Source: GCA-2717185 sp964474755 (GTDB lineage: Bacteria; Pseudomonadota; Alphaproteobacteria; UBA8366; GCA-2717185). Taken from it: a DNA stretch of 64,000 nucleotides. The position numbers and the translations under genes are program-made. Positions 33,955 to 43,274 of this stretch are shown here, one piece after another. The stretch spans positions 1-64,000 of the forward strand of contig CAYYUG010000007.1 of the NCBI GenBank assembly GCA_964474755.1, written 5' to 3'. Position 1 is the stretch's first letter, and every line of letters starts with the position of its first letter. The notes under the pieces are model-generated. The model searched no databases and was not told the origin of the DNA. It saw only the letters and a program-made list of their open reading frames with translations.

Positions 33955-34433
33955 TGGATGCGGTCAAAACAGCCGCCATTTACTTGCGAGTTAACGGTGA
34001 GGACGTAGAGGAGACGGTGCCGGTGCGTCGTAATTTGGTTGATTTTTTGCGCGCCGATCTTGGCCTGACCGGTAGTCATGTCGGCTGTGAACATGGGGTG
34101 TGCGGCGCTTGCACGATCTTGGTCGATGGTGCCATCGTGCGAGGATGCCTGATGCTGGCGGTGCAGGCCGATGGCTGCGAGATCGAGACAATTGAAGGGG
34201 CGGATGCGACGGGTCGTATTGCCGAACTGCAGACAGCATTTCACCGCCGCAACGCGCTGCAATGTGGATTTTGTACGCCGGCCATGTTGCTGACCGCAGC
34301 GATGTTACTGGAAGCGAACCCAGCACCTACCCGGGACGAGATCCGCGAACATCTATCGGGAAATTTTTGCCGCTGTACCGGATACCAGTCGATCGTTGAT
34401 GCGGTCGCGGATGTCGCGAAGGCAGCAGAATGA
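33954..34433 (+). CDS. molybdenum hydroxylase [2Fe-2S] (CoxS-type) subunit
   Basis: 159 residues. The plant-type cluster is built by GCEHGVCGACTILVDG and a following cysteine at RGC; the second cluster by LQCGFCTPAMLL and GNFCRCTGYQSIV. It links the molybdenum site to the FAD subunit. ATG 33954 overlaps the previous stop as TGATG, and its own end overlaps the large subunit gene, so the three genes are one translation unit. Confidence 0.92.
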   Translation: MDAVKTAAIYLRVNGEDVEETVPVRRNLVDFLRADLGLTGSHVGCEHGVCGACTILVDGAIVRGCLMLAVQADGCEIETIEGADATGRIAELQTAFHRRNALQCGFCTPAMLLTAAMLLEANPAPTRDEIREHLSGNFCRCTGYQSIVDAVADVAKAAE

Positions 34434-36781
34434 CGTTCAGAGCGCCGATTGGGTCGTCGCTGCCACGCGATCGCGCTAAGAGGCTGCTAGCCGGGCGCGG
34501 TCGATACGTCGATGACATCGTGCTGCCGCGTATGCTGCATCTAGCCTTTGTTCGCTCGCCCTACCCGCATGCAATGATCGAGGCGATCGACGTGGCACAA
34601 GCGGCGGCGATGCCCGGCGTGGTCCGTATCATCACGGCCGTGGATCTGGATAGTGTAGTGGCATCCTGGCGTGGGACGCACAATCTGTTTCCCGACATGA
34701 AGGTCCCTGTTCAGACGTCGCTTGCGACCGATGTGGCCCGCTGGCAAGGGGAAGCGATAGTTGCGGTCGCCGCTAATAGCCGGGCAGAGGCTGAGGACGC
34801 TACAGAACAAATCACCATCGACTGGAAGGAACTACCGGCAGTCAGTGAGGCGGTGGCAGCGCTTGGTCCGGATGCGCCACTGCTACATGAAGCGTTTGAC
34901 GACAACCAAGCGTTTGCCGCGGAAGTCTCGCATGGTGATACGGAAACAGCGTTCGCTGATGCAACATGCGTCATTGAGCGGCAGTTTCGGTTCAATCGGC
35001 ACACCGGCGTAAGCCTGGAACCGCGCGGTTTGATCGCCGATTATGACCCTAGTTCAAACCAGTTGACTGTTTACCAATCGCACCAGACGCCGCACCAGCA
35101 GCAGGACCTATACGCTCGGCTTCTGGGTATTCCGGAACAGAACGTGCGGGTGATCTGTGACGATGTTGGCGGGGCATTTGGGCTGAAGCACCATCTTTAT
35201 CCGGATGAATTAGCGGCTTGTGCAATCGCTAAGGTTTTGGGCCGGCCGGTAAAGTATGTTGCCGACCGTCTCGAATCTTTCTTGTCCGATATACATTGCC
35301 GCGACCATACGGTTAAGGCGCGCATGGCATTCAACGAGGACGGCCAAATTCTTGCTATGGCACTCGACGATTTGTTCCATGCGGGGGCTTATTCCCAATA
35401 CCCGCGGTCCAGCGTGGCCGAAGGCAACCAAATTATCCGCGTGAGTGGTATTCCCTACAGACATGCGCACTACCGAGCGGCGACCCGAATGGCCTATCTC
35501 AATAAATCTGTACTTGGCCACATCCGGTCTGTTGGCCATCCGATCGCATGTGCGGTGACCGAACAACTGGTTGACCTCGGAGCGCGCGAATTGGGCATGG
35601 ATCCGGTGGCCATGCGTCAGAGGAACTATTTGCGCGATGCGGACTTCCCGGTAACATCGGCTGGTGGAATTGCGCTGGAAAACCTGTCGTTCCACCGCTG
35701 CTTGGATCGTGCGCTGGAACGCATAGATGTCGATGCATTTCGGGCAGAGCAGACAGCCTTGCGCGAGGCGGGTGTTTATCGCGGCATCGGTTTCGCAACC
35801 TTCGTTGATCTGACTTCAATTGGCCCAGAATATTATGGCGAGGGGGGACAGCATATCAGTGCCCAAGAAACCTGCCTGCTTAGGCTAGAAGCGTCTGGTG
35901 GGATCCGTTGCTACGTCGGCACGACGGATCAGGGACAGGGTATTGATAGCGGGATCCAACAGGTGGTAGCTGGCGTGATTGGCGTGTCGGTAGACGATGT
36001 AAAAGTTAATAGTGGTGACAGCGAGCTTTGCCCGGTCGGTGGTGGATCATGGGGATCGCGGGGTGCGGCGTTAGGCGGCGAGGCAGCACTTCGCGCTGGC
36101 CGTGAACTGCGTGGCAACATTCTCAATATCGCCGGTGTTTTGCTACAGAAAGCCCCCGGCTTGCTCGATATCAGGGATGGTGAAATCGTTGATTTGGAGA
36201 GTGGCAGTAAGCACATGACCTTGGATGAGGTCGCCGCAGTTGGCCATTTCAAGCCCTACATAATCCCGGACGATATCACCGCCGACCTGACAGTCACTGC
36301 GCGCTACGCCAGCCGTGGCCGATTGTTCCTACCGGCCAATGGCCTGCATGTGGCGGTCATTGAGGTCGATCCGGACACAGGGTTGATTTCGTTCCACCGC
36401 TATCTGGTAGTGCATGATTGCGGTCGGCTACTTAACCCGATGCTGGTCGCCGAGCAGGTCCGAGGCGGCGTTGTGCAAGGGATTGGGGGCGCATTGTATG
36501 AGGAGTTTGTCTATGACAAGGGTGGTGCGCTCTGTAATGGAACCATGACCGACTATCTGGTGCCAATGGCGGCAGAAATGCCGGACATTGAGGTTGAACA
36601 CTTGGAGACATCAACTGAAACTTCGGAATTGGGTGCGAAAGGCGCCGGTGAGGCGGGCACGACGGGGACATTCGGGGCGATCCTGAACGCGCTTAATGAT
36701 GCGTTGACGCCATTCGATGTTACGTTGAGCGAAACACCGGCTACCCCGTCTCGGATATTGCAGGCGCTGGGTAAGTTATAA
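34430..36781 (+). CDS. molybdenum hydroxylase large (CoxL/XdhB-type) subunit
   Basis: 783 residues. SLPRDRAKRLLAGRGRYVDD starts the hammerhead domain, DDVGGAFGLKHHLYPDE is the molybdopterin loop, and LGAKGAGEAGTTGTFG contains the catalytic glutamate. The segment that is AYRCSFR in form I CO dehydrogenase is GHIRSVGHP here, so it is not a CO dehydrogenase and even differs from the RGAG form of the other two large subunits in this window. With its FAD and 2Fe-2S partners it makes a complete hydroxylase for an unknown, probably heterocyclic or aldehyde, substrate. Confidence 0.88.
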   Translation: MTFRAPIGSSLPRDRAKRLLAGRGRYVDDIVLPRMLHLAFVRSPYPHAMIEAIDVAQAAAMPGVVRIITAVDLDSVVASWRGTHNLFPDMKVPVQTSLATDVARWQGEAIVAVAANSRAEAEDATEQITIDWKELPAVSEAVAALGPDAPLLHEAFDDNQAFAAEVSHGDTETAFADATCVIERQFRFNRHTGVSLEPRGLIADYDPSSNQLTVYQSHQTPHQQQDLYARLLGIPEQNVRVICDDVGGAFGLKHHLYPDELAACAIAKVLGRPVKYVADRLESFLSDIHCRDHTVKARMAFNEDGQILAMALDDLFHAGAYSQYPRSSVAEGNQIIRVSGIPYRHAHYRAATRMAYLNKSVLGHIRSVGHPIACAVTEQLVDLGARELGMDPVAMRQRNYLRDADFPVTSAGGIALENLSFHRCLDRALERIDVDAFRAEQTALREAGVYRGIGFATFVDLTSIGPEYYGEGGQHISAQETCLLRLEASGGIRCYVGTTDQGQGIDSGIQQVVAGVIGVSVDDVKVNSGDSELCPVGGGSWGSRGAALGGEAALRAGRELRGNILNIAGVLLQKAPGLLDIRDGEIVDLESGSKHMTLDEVAAVGHFKPYIIPDDITADLTVTARYASRGRLFLPANGLHVAVIEVDPDTGLISFHRYLVVHDCGRLLNPMLVAEQVRGGVVQGIGGALYEEFVYDKGGALCNGTMTDYLVPMAAEMPDIEVEHLETSTETSELGAKGAGEAGTTGTFGAILNALNDALTPFDVTLSETPATPSRILQALGKL

Positions 36782-36806
36782 GCGCGTGACACGCAGGAGA
36801 GAGCGT

Positions 36807-37730
36807 ATGAAAATTGCCGTACCTGATCTGATTTCTAACTCCTATTTTCCAGCGGTGGCCGCTGTGGAGTTGGGTTTCTTCCGTGATGAGGGGCTCGATA
36901 TGGAATTGGTTCACTACTTCCCGGTGAACAAGTGCTGTGAACTAATGCGCGACGGCGAATTCGATCTTGTCGCGGGTTCCGCGCATAGTGCGCTGGCCGC
37001 ATACCCTAACTGGGAAGGCGCAAAGCTTCTCGCGACTTTGGCAAAGGGCATGTACTGGCTTCTCGTCGTTCGCACGGACCTGGAATGTGAGCGGGGGGAT
37101 ATTGATGCGGTGAAAGGGCTATATATCGCTGCGGCGCCCTTCGTAGAGCTGGGTCTGAAGCGGATGTTGGCTGAGGCCGGCATCGATCTAGAGCGCGACA
37201 AGGTCAAGGTCGCTCCGGCTCCAGGTGAGATTAAGCCGGGTGTATCGTTTGGGGTTGCTGCCGCGAACTCGCTGTCGAAAGGCGATGTCGACGCCTTCTG
37301 GGCAAATGGTATGGGGGCAGAAACGGCGGTGCGGGCGGGGGCTGGCAAGGTCCTAGTCGATATTCGGCGAGGTGACGAACCGACTAAAGCCTTCAACTAC
37401 ACCTGCCCAGCCTTAATTGGCAGCGATGCCTTTATCGAGCGCGATCCGGAAGCCGCAGCCGCGGCAATCCGGGCCATCGTGAAGACACAAAAGGCGATCA
37501 AGGAGGACCTGTCTCTAGTGACGGAAGTTGGCGAGAAATTATTCCCAGCAGATGATGCCAAGATGATCGCCGATGTAGTTGAACGCGATTTACCCTATTA
37601 CGACGCGTCGATCTCTGAAAATTTTGTTATGGGCATGAATGAATTTATGACCGATCTCGGCTGGCTAGATGGTCCCGTCGCCTATGAAAAAGTCGTAGCA
37701 ACGCAATATGCAGACCTTTGGAAACCCTGA
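36807..37730 (+). CDS. NMT1/SsuA-like substrate-binding protein without signal peptide
   Basis: 307 residues with the periplasmic-binding fold of the NMT1/THI5 and SsuA family: SNSYFPAVAAVELGFFRDEGLDMELVH, then the two-lobed core. It starts MKIAVPDLISN with no signal peptide, and no ABC permease or ATPase gene is near. It could be a cytoplasmic binding protein or an enzyme, as in Thi5 or dihydroxyphthalate decarboxylase. ATG 36807 follows AGGAGA at 36795-36800. Next to the Mo hydroxylase genes and DUF2848, cotranscribed. Confidence 0.75.
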   Translation: MKIAVPDLISNSYFPAVAAVELGFFRDEGLDMELVHYFPVNKCCELMRDGEFDLVAGSAHSALAAYPNWEGAKLLATLAKGMYWLLVVRTDLECERGDIDAVKGLYIAAAPFVELGLKRMLAEAGIDLERDKVKVAPAPGEIKPGVSFGVAAANSLSKGDVDAFWANGMGAETAVRAGAGKVLVDIRRGDEPTKAFNYTCPALIGSDAFIERDPEAAAAAIRAIVKTQKAIKEDLSLVTEVGEKLFPADDAKMIADVVERDLPYYDASISENFVMGMNEFMTDLGWLDGPVAYEKVVATQYADLWKP

Positions 37731-37731
37731 C

Positions 37732-38424
37732 ATGACCAATACGGTGGAACTGACATTTCTTTCCGGTGATAGGCGTGCGGCGGAGCCGGTCCTGATCACT
37801 GATCTGATCATCGGCGGCTGGACAGGTCGCGATAAGGCCAAGCTGGAGGAGCATATCGTTGAGTTGGAAGCACTTGGCGTCGCGCGCCCAGTCTCTACAC
37901 CGTGTTTCTACAGGGTCGGTGCTAATTTGCTGACCACCGGTACTTCGATACAGATTGTTGGAACGGGAAGCAGCGGTGAGGCTGAGTATTTTTTGCTGAA
38001 GCGCGACGACGGCTTTTGGGTCGGATTAGGATCGGATCACACAGATCGCGAAGTCGAAGCTTACAATGTCTCTGTCTCAAAGCAGTGCTGTCCGAAACCA
38101 ATCGCCCCGATTTTGTGGCGGTATGATGATGTCCGTGAGCATTGGGATGAATTGATGTTGCGGTCCTTTCGGATCGAACTCGGAAAAAGGTCCCTCTACC
38201 AGGAAGGAACAGTCGCTTCGATGATCGACCCGATCGATCTTGCTGCACAATATGCCAGCGATGTCGCGCCGCTTGAGACAGGCCAGGCGATGTTTGGTGG
38301 GACGCTGCCGGTCATCGGTGGCATAAAAGGTGCGCCATGCTTTGAACTAGAACTGGAAGACCCGGTACTGAACCGTAAGATCACGCATTCCTACGAGATG
38401 ACTAACTTACCGAATATCGGATAG
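37732..38424 (+). CDS. DUF2848 family protein
   Basis: 230 residues matching DUF2848 from end to end: VLITDLIIGGWTGRDKAKLEEHI, YRVGANLLTTGTSIQIVGTGSSGE, GLGSDHTDREVEAYNVSVSKQ and GGIKGAPCFELELEDPVLNR. The family is often annotated as fumarylacetoacetate-hydrolase-like, and the acidic ExE-type residues in the last segment agree. Function unproven. It begins 1 bp after the NMT1-like stop, so it shares the operon; a role in opening or hydrolysing the pathway product is a guess. Confidence 0.75.
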   Translation: MTNTVELTFLSGDRRAAEPVLITDLIIGGWTGRDKAKLEEHIVELEALGVARPVSTPCFYRVGANLLTTGTSIQIVGTGSSGEAEYFLLKRDDGFWVGLGSDHTDREVEAYNVSVSKQCCPKPIAPILWRYDDVREHWDELMLRSFRIELGKRSLYQEGTVASMIDPIDLAAQYASDVAPLETGQAMFGGTLPVIGGIKGAPCFELELEDPVLNRKITHSYEMTNLPNIG

Positions 38425-38434
38425 GGGCCACACA

Positions 38435-38818
38435 ATGCCGAAACCGCATATCGAATTCACTGCGTTAAACATGGACGAAGGGTGGGCAGTGCCACCCGGT
38501 TATCCGGAGGGGATAATGCAGAAGGTCCTAACCACAGATCTAGATGAGACTGCGAAGACCGGCAGCCGCTCGCGTCTACTACGCTTCGATCCGGGCGCCT
38601 TTTCGACAGAGCCGTTCGTGCATGACCATTGGGAAGAGGTTTATTTGGTAAGCGGGACCTTAACCGTCGGCAACGACGCACAGGGAAATGGTGGCGAGCC
38701 GTTTGACGCTCCGACTTACGCCTGCCGCCCACCTGGAGCCTATCACGGGCCGTTCAAATCGGTGGGTGGTTGCCTGCTGTTTGAACTGCATTATTACGGG
38801 CCGGTGGACGACCAGTAA
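38435..38818 (+). CDS. cupin domain protein
   Basis: 127 residues forming one cupin: FVHDHWEEVYLVSGTLTVG with HxHxxxEE-like ligands (H, H, E, E) and CRPPGAYHGPFKS with the last histidine. It resembles the ChrR-type or anti-ECFsigma cupins and small dioxygenases. Metal-dependent binding or oxygenase activity possible. Last gene of the operon from 32304. Confidence 0.75.
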   Translation: MPKPHIEFTALNMDEGWAVPPGYPEGIMQKVLTTDLDETAKTGSRSRLLRFDPGAFSTEPFVHDHWEEVYLVSGTLTVGNDAQGNGGEPFDAPTYACRPPGAYHGPFKSVGGCLLFELHYYGPVDDQ

Positions 38819-38828
38819 GCTGGCGCCG

Positions 38829-39323
38829 TCAAGAGAGCTTTCGGTATTTTCCGCGGTAAAATACTAGAGGCGGTTCGTCTCCTCCATTTACCAGTTCATC
38901 GACGTGGGCGACGATGATGTAATGGTCGCCGCATTCATACTGGGCGTGTTTTGTGCATAGCAGGACGCCGTGATTGGGCTCGATGATGGGTGCCGAATTG
39001 GGACCTTCGCGGTAAGACACGTCTTTCCATTTGTCTGGACCGGTCTTTGCAAACTGATTTGAGAGATCCTGCTGGTCTTCGCGAAGAAGGTTCAAGGCAA
39101 ACTTTTCGGTTTCCAGCAGAGTTTTAAATTCAGTTAGTGAGTCCGCGATGCAGAATGAAACCAGCGGTGGATCCAAAGACACCGAAGAGAAAGAATTCAT
39201 CGTCACGCCGATCAGTTCTTCTGCGTCACCCGTGCAGGTCATGACCATCACGCCCGTTGCGAAACTGCCAACCGCATCTCGGAATGCGCGTTGGTCGAGC
39301 GCTGAACTTTCGGAGCTGGCCAT
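38829..39323 (-). CDS. flavin reductase (FMN-binding split barrel)
   Basis: 164 residues of the HpaC/ActVB-like flavin reductase family. FRDAVGSFATGVMVMTCTG is the N-terminal motif, GVTMNSFSSVSLDPPLVSFCI binds flavin, and GDHYIIVAHVDE near the end is standard. It reduces FMN or FAD with NAD(P)H for a partner oxygenase. It is divergent from the HpaB-type hydroxylase gene just 106 bp away, so the two probably form a two-component monooxygenase; the LLM proteins nearby could also use its product. Confidence 0.85.
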   Translation of the reverse strand: MASSESSALDQRAFRDAVGSFATGVMVMTCTGDAEELIGVTMNSFSSVSLDPPLVSFCIADSLTEFKTLLETEKFALNLLREDQQDLSNQFAKTGPDKWKDVSYREGPNSAPIIEPNHGVLLCTKHAQYECGDHYIIVAHVDELVNGGDEPPLVFYRGKYRKLS

Positions 39324-39429
39324 GGGTCGCTGGAGTCCCTGTCGCTGTTGTTGGCTGCTACTATAGCTAACGGCTCCTCATTGCCAAATCGGCCTTATCG
39401 CTAACTCGTACCCTCAGGAAAAGAAAATC

Positions 39430-40971
39430 ATGGCGATCTCACCAAAGCTCCTATCAAAGGGAGTGCCCTTGAAAGACGACCGGTTCCCAGGCGGTTTGCG
39501 TACCGGCGCCCAATATCTCGCCGCCTTGCGTAATGACGGGCGGCGGGTCTTTATTGATGGTGAGGAAGTGAGGGACGTCACGTCTCATCCTGCATTCGCT
39601 GAGCCAGCAAAGACAATTGCGGGGCTCTTCGACATTGCCTGTAATCCGGCGAATGCTGACCTGATGACCTATGCATCACCGACCTCGGGTGCGCCGGTAA
39701 ACCGTATTTGGCAGCTGCCTGACTCAATTGATGCGTTGAACCAGCGCAGGGCGGCGATTGAGCGTTGGTCGGAAGAGAGCCTCGGCTACATGGGGCGAAC
39801 ACCGGATCACGTCGCCGGTTTCTTTGCCGGATTTGCAGCAGCACCGCAGGTTCTGGCCCGCGACGGCAACGCACAGTTCGCGGACAACGCACTCAGGATC
39901 TACGAGTTCCTGCGTGATAATGATGTTTATATTACCTATACGATCGTTCCGCCGCAGATCGACCGTTCTAAGCCCGCGCATCAACAAGAACCCTCGGACC
40001 TATATTGCGGCGTCGTCAAAGAACGGGACGACGGCATTGTGATCAAGGGCGCGCAGATGCTCGGCACCGGGTCGGTTTTCTCTGACTATGTCCACCAGAG
40101 CACTATTCACCCGATGCGGCCAGGTGATGAAAACCACGCAATCTCGCTGATTGTGCCGTGTAACGCACCTGGGTTGAAAATATATTCCCGCAGGTCCTAC
40201 GCCGGCGCGGCATCAAGCATGTATGATTACCCGCTTGCGACGCGCTTCGATGAGACGGATTCCTTGGTTGTTTACGACAATGTCTTCGTGCCGTGGGAAC
40301 ATGTCTTCGTATACAAGAACCTGGATATCTGTCGCGACCAGTGGTTTGAGACACCAGCGCATATTCTGGGCAACAATCAGGCACAGATCCGCTTCGTCAC
40401 TAAGCTGCGTTTCCTTACTGGGTTGGCGCAGCGTATCACCCAGATGAACGGCATCAACAAAATGCCGCCAGTACAGGGCCAAATCGCCGACATCGCAGTG
40501 CAGGCTGCAATCTATGAGGGGTTGCTCGATGGTCAGATTGCAAAGGCGCAGCCCAACGCAAATGGCGTCTATGTGCCACATCCGCAAACCCATTACGCAG
40601 CGATGGTGATGCAATCGCGGCTCTACCCAGAAATATTGGAAGTACTGCGTGAACTGACGGGTGGCGGCATGATTCAATTACCCTCCAATGTAAAGGATTT
40701 TGAGACGTCGGAGGCGGGCAGCGATATTCGCCGCTATATTCAGTCGCCGGACTGGCCAGCGGAGGAGCGAGTTAAACTTTTGAAACTGGCCTGGGACGCA
40801 ATTGGTTCTGAATTCGCTAGCCGACATGCGCAGTACGAAAAATTCTACGCTGGCGCGCCCTTCATCGTGAAGAACCGTTTCATGTGGAATTACGATTTTG
40901 GGACCACCGAACGGCTCGTGGACAAGGCGCTGGCCGGATACGACATGAAAGGCCGTATCGACGAAGAATAA
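39430..40971 (+). CDS. 4-hydroxyphenylacetate 3-hydroxylase (HpaB) family monooxygenase
   Basis: 513 residues, the length of HpaB/PvcC-like FADH2-dependent hydroxylases. MGRTPDHVAGFFAGF near residue 118, DNDVYITYTIVPPQIDRSKP, KGAQMLGTGSVFSDYVHQ, YDNVFVPWEHVFVYKN, and the C-terminal ELTGGGMIQLPSNVKDFE follow the family order. It uses reduced flavin from a reductase and O2 to hydroxylate a phenolic ring at the ortho position. The actual phenol is unknown. The start follows AGGAAAAG. A luciferase-like gene follows 13 bp later in the same operon. Confidence 0.88.
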   Translation: MAISPKLLSKGVPLKDDRFPGGLRTGAQYLAALRNDGRRVFIDGEEVRDVTSHPAFAEPAKTIAGLFDIACNPANADLMTYASPTSGAPVNRIWQLPDSIDALNQRRAAIERWSEESLGYMGRTPDHVAGFFAGFAAAPQVLARDGNAQFADNALRIYEFLRDNDVYITYTIVPPQIDRSKPAHQQEPSDLYCGVVKERDDGIVIKGAQMLGTGSVFSDYVHQSTIHPMRPGDENHAISLIVPCNAPGLKIYSRRSYAGAASSMYDYPLATRFDETDSLVVYDNVFVPWEHVFVYKNLDICRDQWFETPAHILGNNQAQIRFVTKLRFLTGLAQRITQMNGINKMPPVQGQIADIAVQAAIYEGLLDGQIAKAQPNANGVYVPHPQTHYAAMVMQSRLYPEILEVLRELTGGGMIQLPSNVKDFETSEAGSDIRRYIQSPDWPAEERVKLLKLAWDAIGSEFASRHAQYEKFYAGAPFIVKNRFMWNYDFGTTERLVDKALAGYDMKGRIDEE

Positions 40972-40984
40972 CGGGGAGTGAAAA

Positions 40985-41884
40985 ATGAAAGCTGGATGGG
41001 GAATTCCCAATAATTGGGGTGGCGACAACCCAAATGAATTGATTGATATCGCCGTCAAAGCGGAAGACGCTGGCTTTGCCAGCGTCTGGGTACGGGAGCA
41101 TCTGTTTCACGCCTCCTATGTGGCGGATCGGCTGCACGACCGACCTTACTACGATGCACTGACGGTTCTGATAGCGATTGGACAGGCGACGGAGACAATA
41201 CGGCTCGGTACCTCAGTCCTGGTGCTTCCGTGGCACGATCCTCCGCGACTTGGCAAGATGATTGCGACGCTTGATCAACTGTCCGGCGGTCGGGTCGATA
41301 TGGGTATCGGTGTCGCTATGACTGAAGATGAGTTCGAGAACCTTGGGATCAATTTCAAGAACCGTGGAAAGCGGACCGACGATTTCCTCGGAGCGCTGCA
41401 GGCGCTGTGGACGCAGGATATTCCGGATTACGCCGGGGATTTCTACCGCTACAGTGGGCAACGATTTTCGCCCAAGCCGAAACAGCAGCCTTATCCGCCA
41501 ATATTGATTGGTGGATACAGCAAGGCGGCCTTCCGTCGTATAGCCCGGTTTGGTGACGGATGGCATACCTTGCGACAGTCGCCGAAACAAGTTGCCGCGG
41601 GCGTGGCGGAAATCGTTCGGATGACGGAGGAAGAGGGTCGCGACGCCTCGAGCCTTCGCCATTCGATCACACTGCCGCTCGACTATTCTGGCAACAAGGA
41701 TCCTGACCCCTCAGTCAATGACCGCACGATCCTGCGCGGTGGCGACGACGATATGGCGGAAACGATAAACTCTTACCGCGACGCGGGGTTGGATGAGATC
41801 ATCGTTAGCGTCAACACGGCAGACCTAACGGAAAATACTGAGACTATCGCCCGCTTTATGAATGGAGCCTGGGCGAAAATCTAG
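40985..41884 (+). CDS. LLM class F420/FMN-dependent oxidoreductase
   Basis: 299 residues of the luciferase-like barrel: FASVWVREHLFHASY near 34, TIRLGTSVLVLPWHDPPRLGK near 71, GRVDMGIGVAMTEDEFENLG near 101, and YPPILIGGYSKAAFRRIARFGDGW near 170. It is the third protein of this class here. It follows the HpaB gene and would share its flavin supply. Its end overlaps that of the convergent Rieske gene by 4 bp. Confidence 0.85.
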   Translation: MKAGWGIPNNWGGDNPNELIDIAVKAEDAGFASVWVREHLFHASYVADRLHDRPYYDALTVLIAIGQATETIRLGTSVLVLPWHDPPRLGKMIATLDQLSGGRVDMGIGVAMTEDEFENLGINFKNRGKRTDDFLGALQALWTQDIPDYAGDFYRYSGQRFSPKPKQQPYPPILIGGYSKAAFRRIARFGDGWHTLRQSPKQVAAGVAEIVRMTEEEGRDASSLRHSITLPLDYSGNKDPDPSVNDRTILRGGDDDMAETINSYRDAGLDEIIVSVNTADLTENTETIARFMNGAWAKI

Positions 41885-43182
41885 CTTGTAATCAGGCCGC
41901 GTGGGTGGCCGAAGCGTTCGGTCAGGACGGCTTCTAGTTCTTTGTCGCTGTTTGTGACCCAAGCGCCTGGCCGCGTGCAGAACGCCGCCGCGTTGTTTGC
42001 GGCTGACGGTTCCTTTCCCTTCTCTGCGAGTGCGCGTGCTTGTCCAATTAGCAGTCGTCGGAAATGCACGATGGCGGCATCAGTTGCCGTCAGGTTCTCG
42101 CGTGTCCGGTCGGCGATCCACCCCTGGCTCTGTTGTATCATAATATCCTGCTCGGCGGTGCCCTTCACACCTGTGTAGGTCTGATGCTTTTGAACTTCGC
42201 GGTCGATGTCGTAATCGTTCGATCGGTTTCGCACCGGCATAAAGTCGGGTCCGACCTCGGCAAAGATGCCGTGGCCCTCCTTGATCTTCGCCAGCTCCGC
42301 ATCTTCCAGGTTCCGTTCTGGGTTCCAGGCGTAGCAATACATCCAGCAGCCGGTATCGGTGGTCGGAACCAGCGTGAAACCGTAATAGGTCTCGCCGGGG
42401 ACGGTAGCAGGGCCGGTTCCGTGCGAGGGCAGCATGAATTGGGTCATACGCCAGTAGAGTTCGCCTTCGTCGTCGGTTGCGCGCGCTCCGCCAGCGACGA
42501 AGCCGACATCGTGGTCTAGAAGATCGAATTTGGGCCGTCCGTCGCGGCGCATCCATTCTAGATGCCGGTTTGGTGAGTTGGCATCGCGGTTTTCCGTCGC
42601 CTTTACTATTGGCGCCGGCATGTGCAAAAAAGAGAAATGCGAAGTGTCTAGATCGCCTTCCATAATCTGCACCCAATTGCATTCGATGCGCTGCTTAATG
42701 GCGTATCGTTTTTTTTCCGGTACCAGTCCGAACTCAAGTTTTGGAACCTCCGGTAAGTCACCGTTTCCCGGTCCCAGATAGGCCCACACCAACCCGCCAT
42801 ATTCCCGGGTAGGGTAGGCTTTGACCCGCATTGTATCTTGCATTCGGACGCTGGGTGGGACATTTGGCAATTCCAGGGCCTTGCCCTCCCGGTCGAACTT
42901 CCAGCCATGATAAACACAGCGAAGGCCACATTCCTCGTTCCGTCCGTAAAAAAGATCAGCACCGCGGTGTGGGCAGTAACGGTCAATTAGGCCGATCATG
43001 CCACTACTATCGCGGAAGGCGACCAGATCCTCGCCGAGCACGGTAACACGGATCGGTGCACCATCTGGTTCCGGCAATTCCTCAGTCAGCGCAACCGGCT
43101 GCCAAAAGCGCCGAAAATATTGGCCCATTGGTGTACCAGCGCCGGATTGCGTAAGTAACTCATTTTCTTCGGCCGTCAGCAT
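41881..43182 (-). CDS. Rieske 2Fe-2S aromatic ring-hydroxylating oxygenase, phthalate dioxygenase type
   Basis: 433 residues. The Rieske site is C70/H72 in YCPHRGAD and C89/H92 in RCVYHGWKF. The non-heme iron site is in MEGDLDTSHFSFLH, with E175, D177, H182 and H187, preceded by QRIECNW. The spacing is that of phthalate 4,5-dioxygenase and related type IA oxygenases (Rieske oxygenases with homotrimeric alpha subunits). It needs an external ferredoxin-reductase, which is not adjacent. It may dihydroxylate or demethylate an aromatic acid. Confidence 0.88.
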   Translation of the reverse strand: MLTAEENELLTQSGAGTPMGQYFRRFWQPVALTEELPEPDGAPIRVTVLGEDLVAFRDSSGMIGLIDRYCPHRGADLFYGRNEECGLRCVYHGWKFDREGKALELPNVPPSVRMQDTMRVKAYPTREYGGLVWAYLGPGNGDLPEVPKLEFGLVPEKKRYAIKQRIECNWVQIMEGDLDTSHFSFLHMPAPIVKATENRDANSPNRHLEWMRRDGRPKFDLLDHDVGFVAGGARATDDEGELYWRMTQFMLPSHGTGPATVPGETYYGFTLVPTTDTGCWMYCYAWNPERNLEDAELAKIKEGHGIFAEVGPDFMPVRNRSNDYDIDREVQKHQTYTGVKGTAEQDIMIQQSQGWIADRTRENLTATDAAIVHFRRLLIGQARALAEKGKEPSAANNAAAFCTRPGAWVTNSDKELEAVLTERFGHPRGLITS

Positions 43183-43222
43183 CGCAGGAGCTCCGGGTTT
43201 GGTTGCCGGCCCAAAATCACCA

Positions 43223-43248
43223 AAGGGCGCGACATTAGCCGCGCCCTT
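43223..43248 (-). terminator. rho-independent terminator candidate
   Basis: A perfect 9-bp stem (AAGGGCGCG, 43223-43231, with CGCGCCCTT, 43240-43248) around an 8-nt loop lies 26 bp after the end of the small secreted protein gene. On the minus strand it is followed by a short T-rich GATTTT stretch rather than a full U-run. Confidence 0.5.
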
Positions 43249-43274
43249 CTGTTGTTATCGAGTCGCCCTGAATG

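Noticed and set aside
34430..36781. Carbon monoxide dehydrogenase (form I) assignment for the CoxMSL-like genes
   Set aside because: The AYRCSFR active-site segment is absent; the protein reads GHIRSVGHP there.
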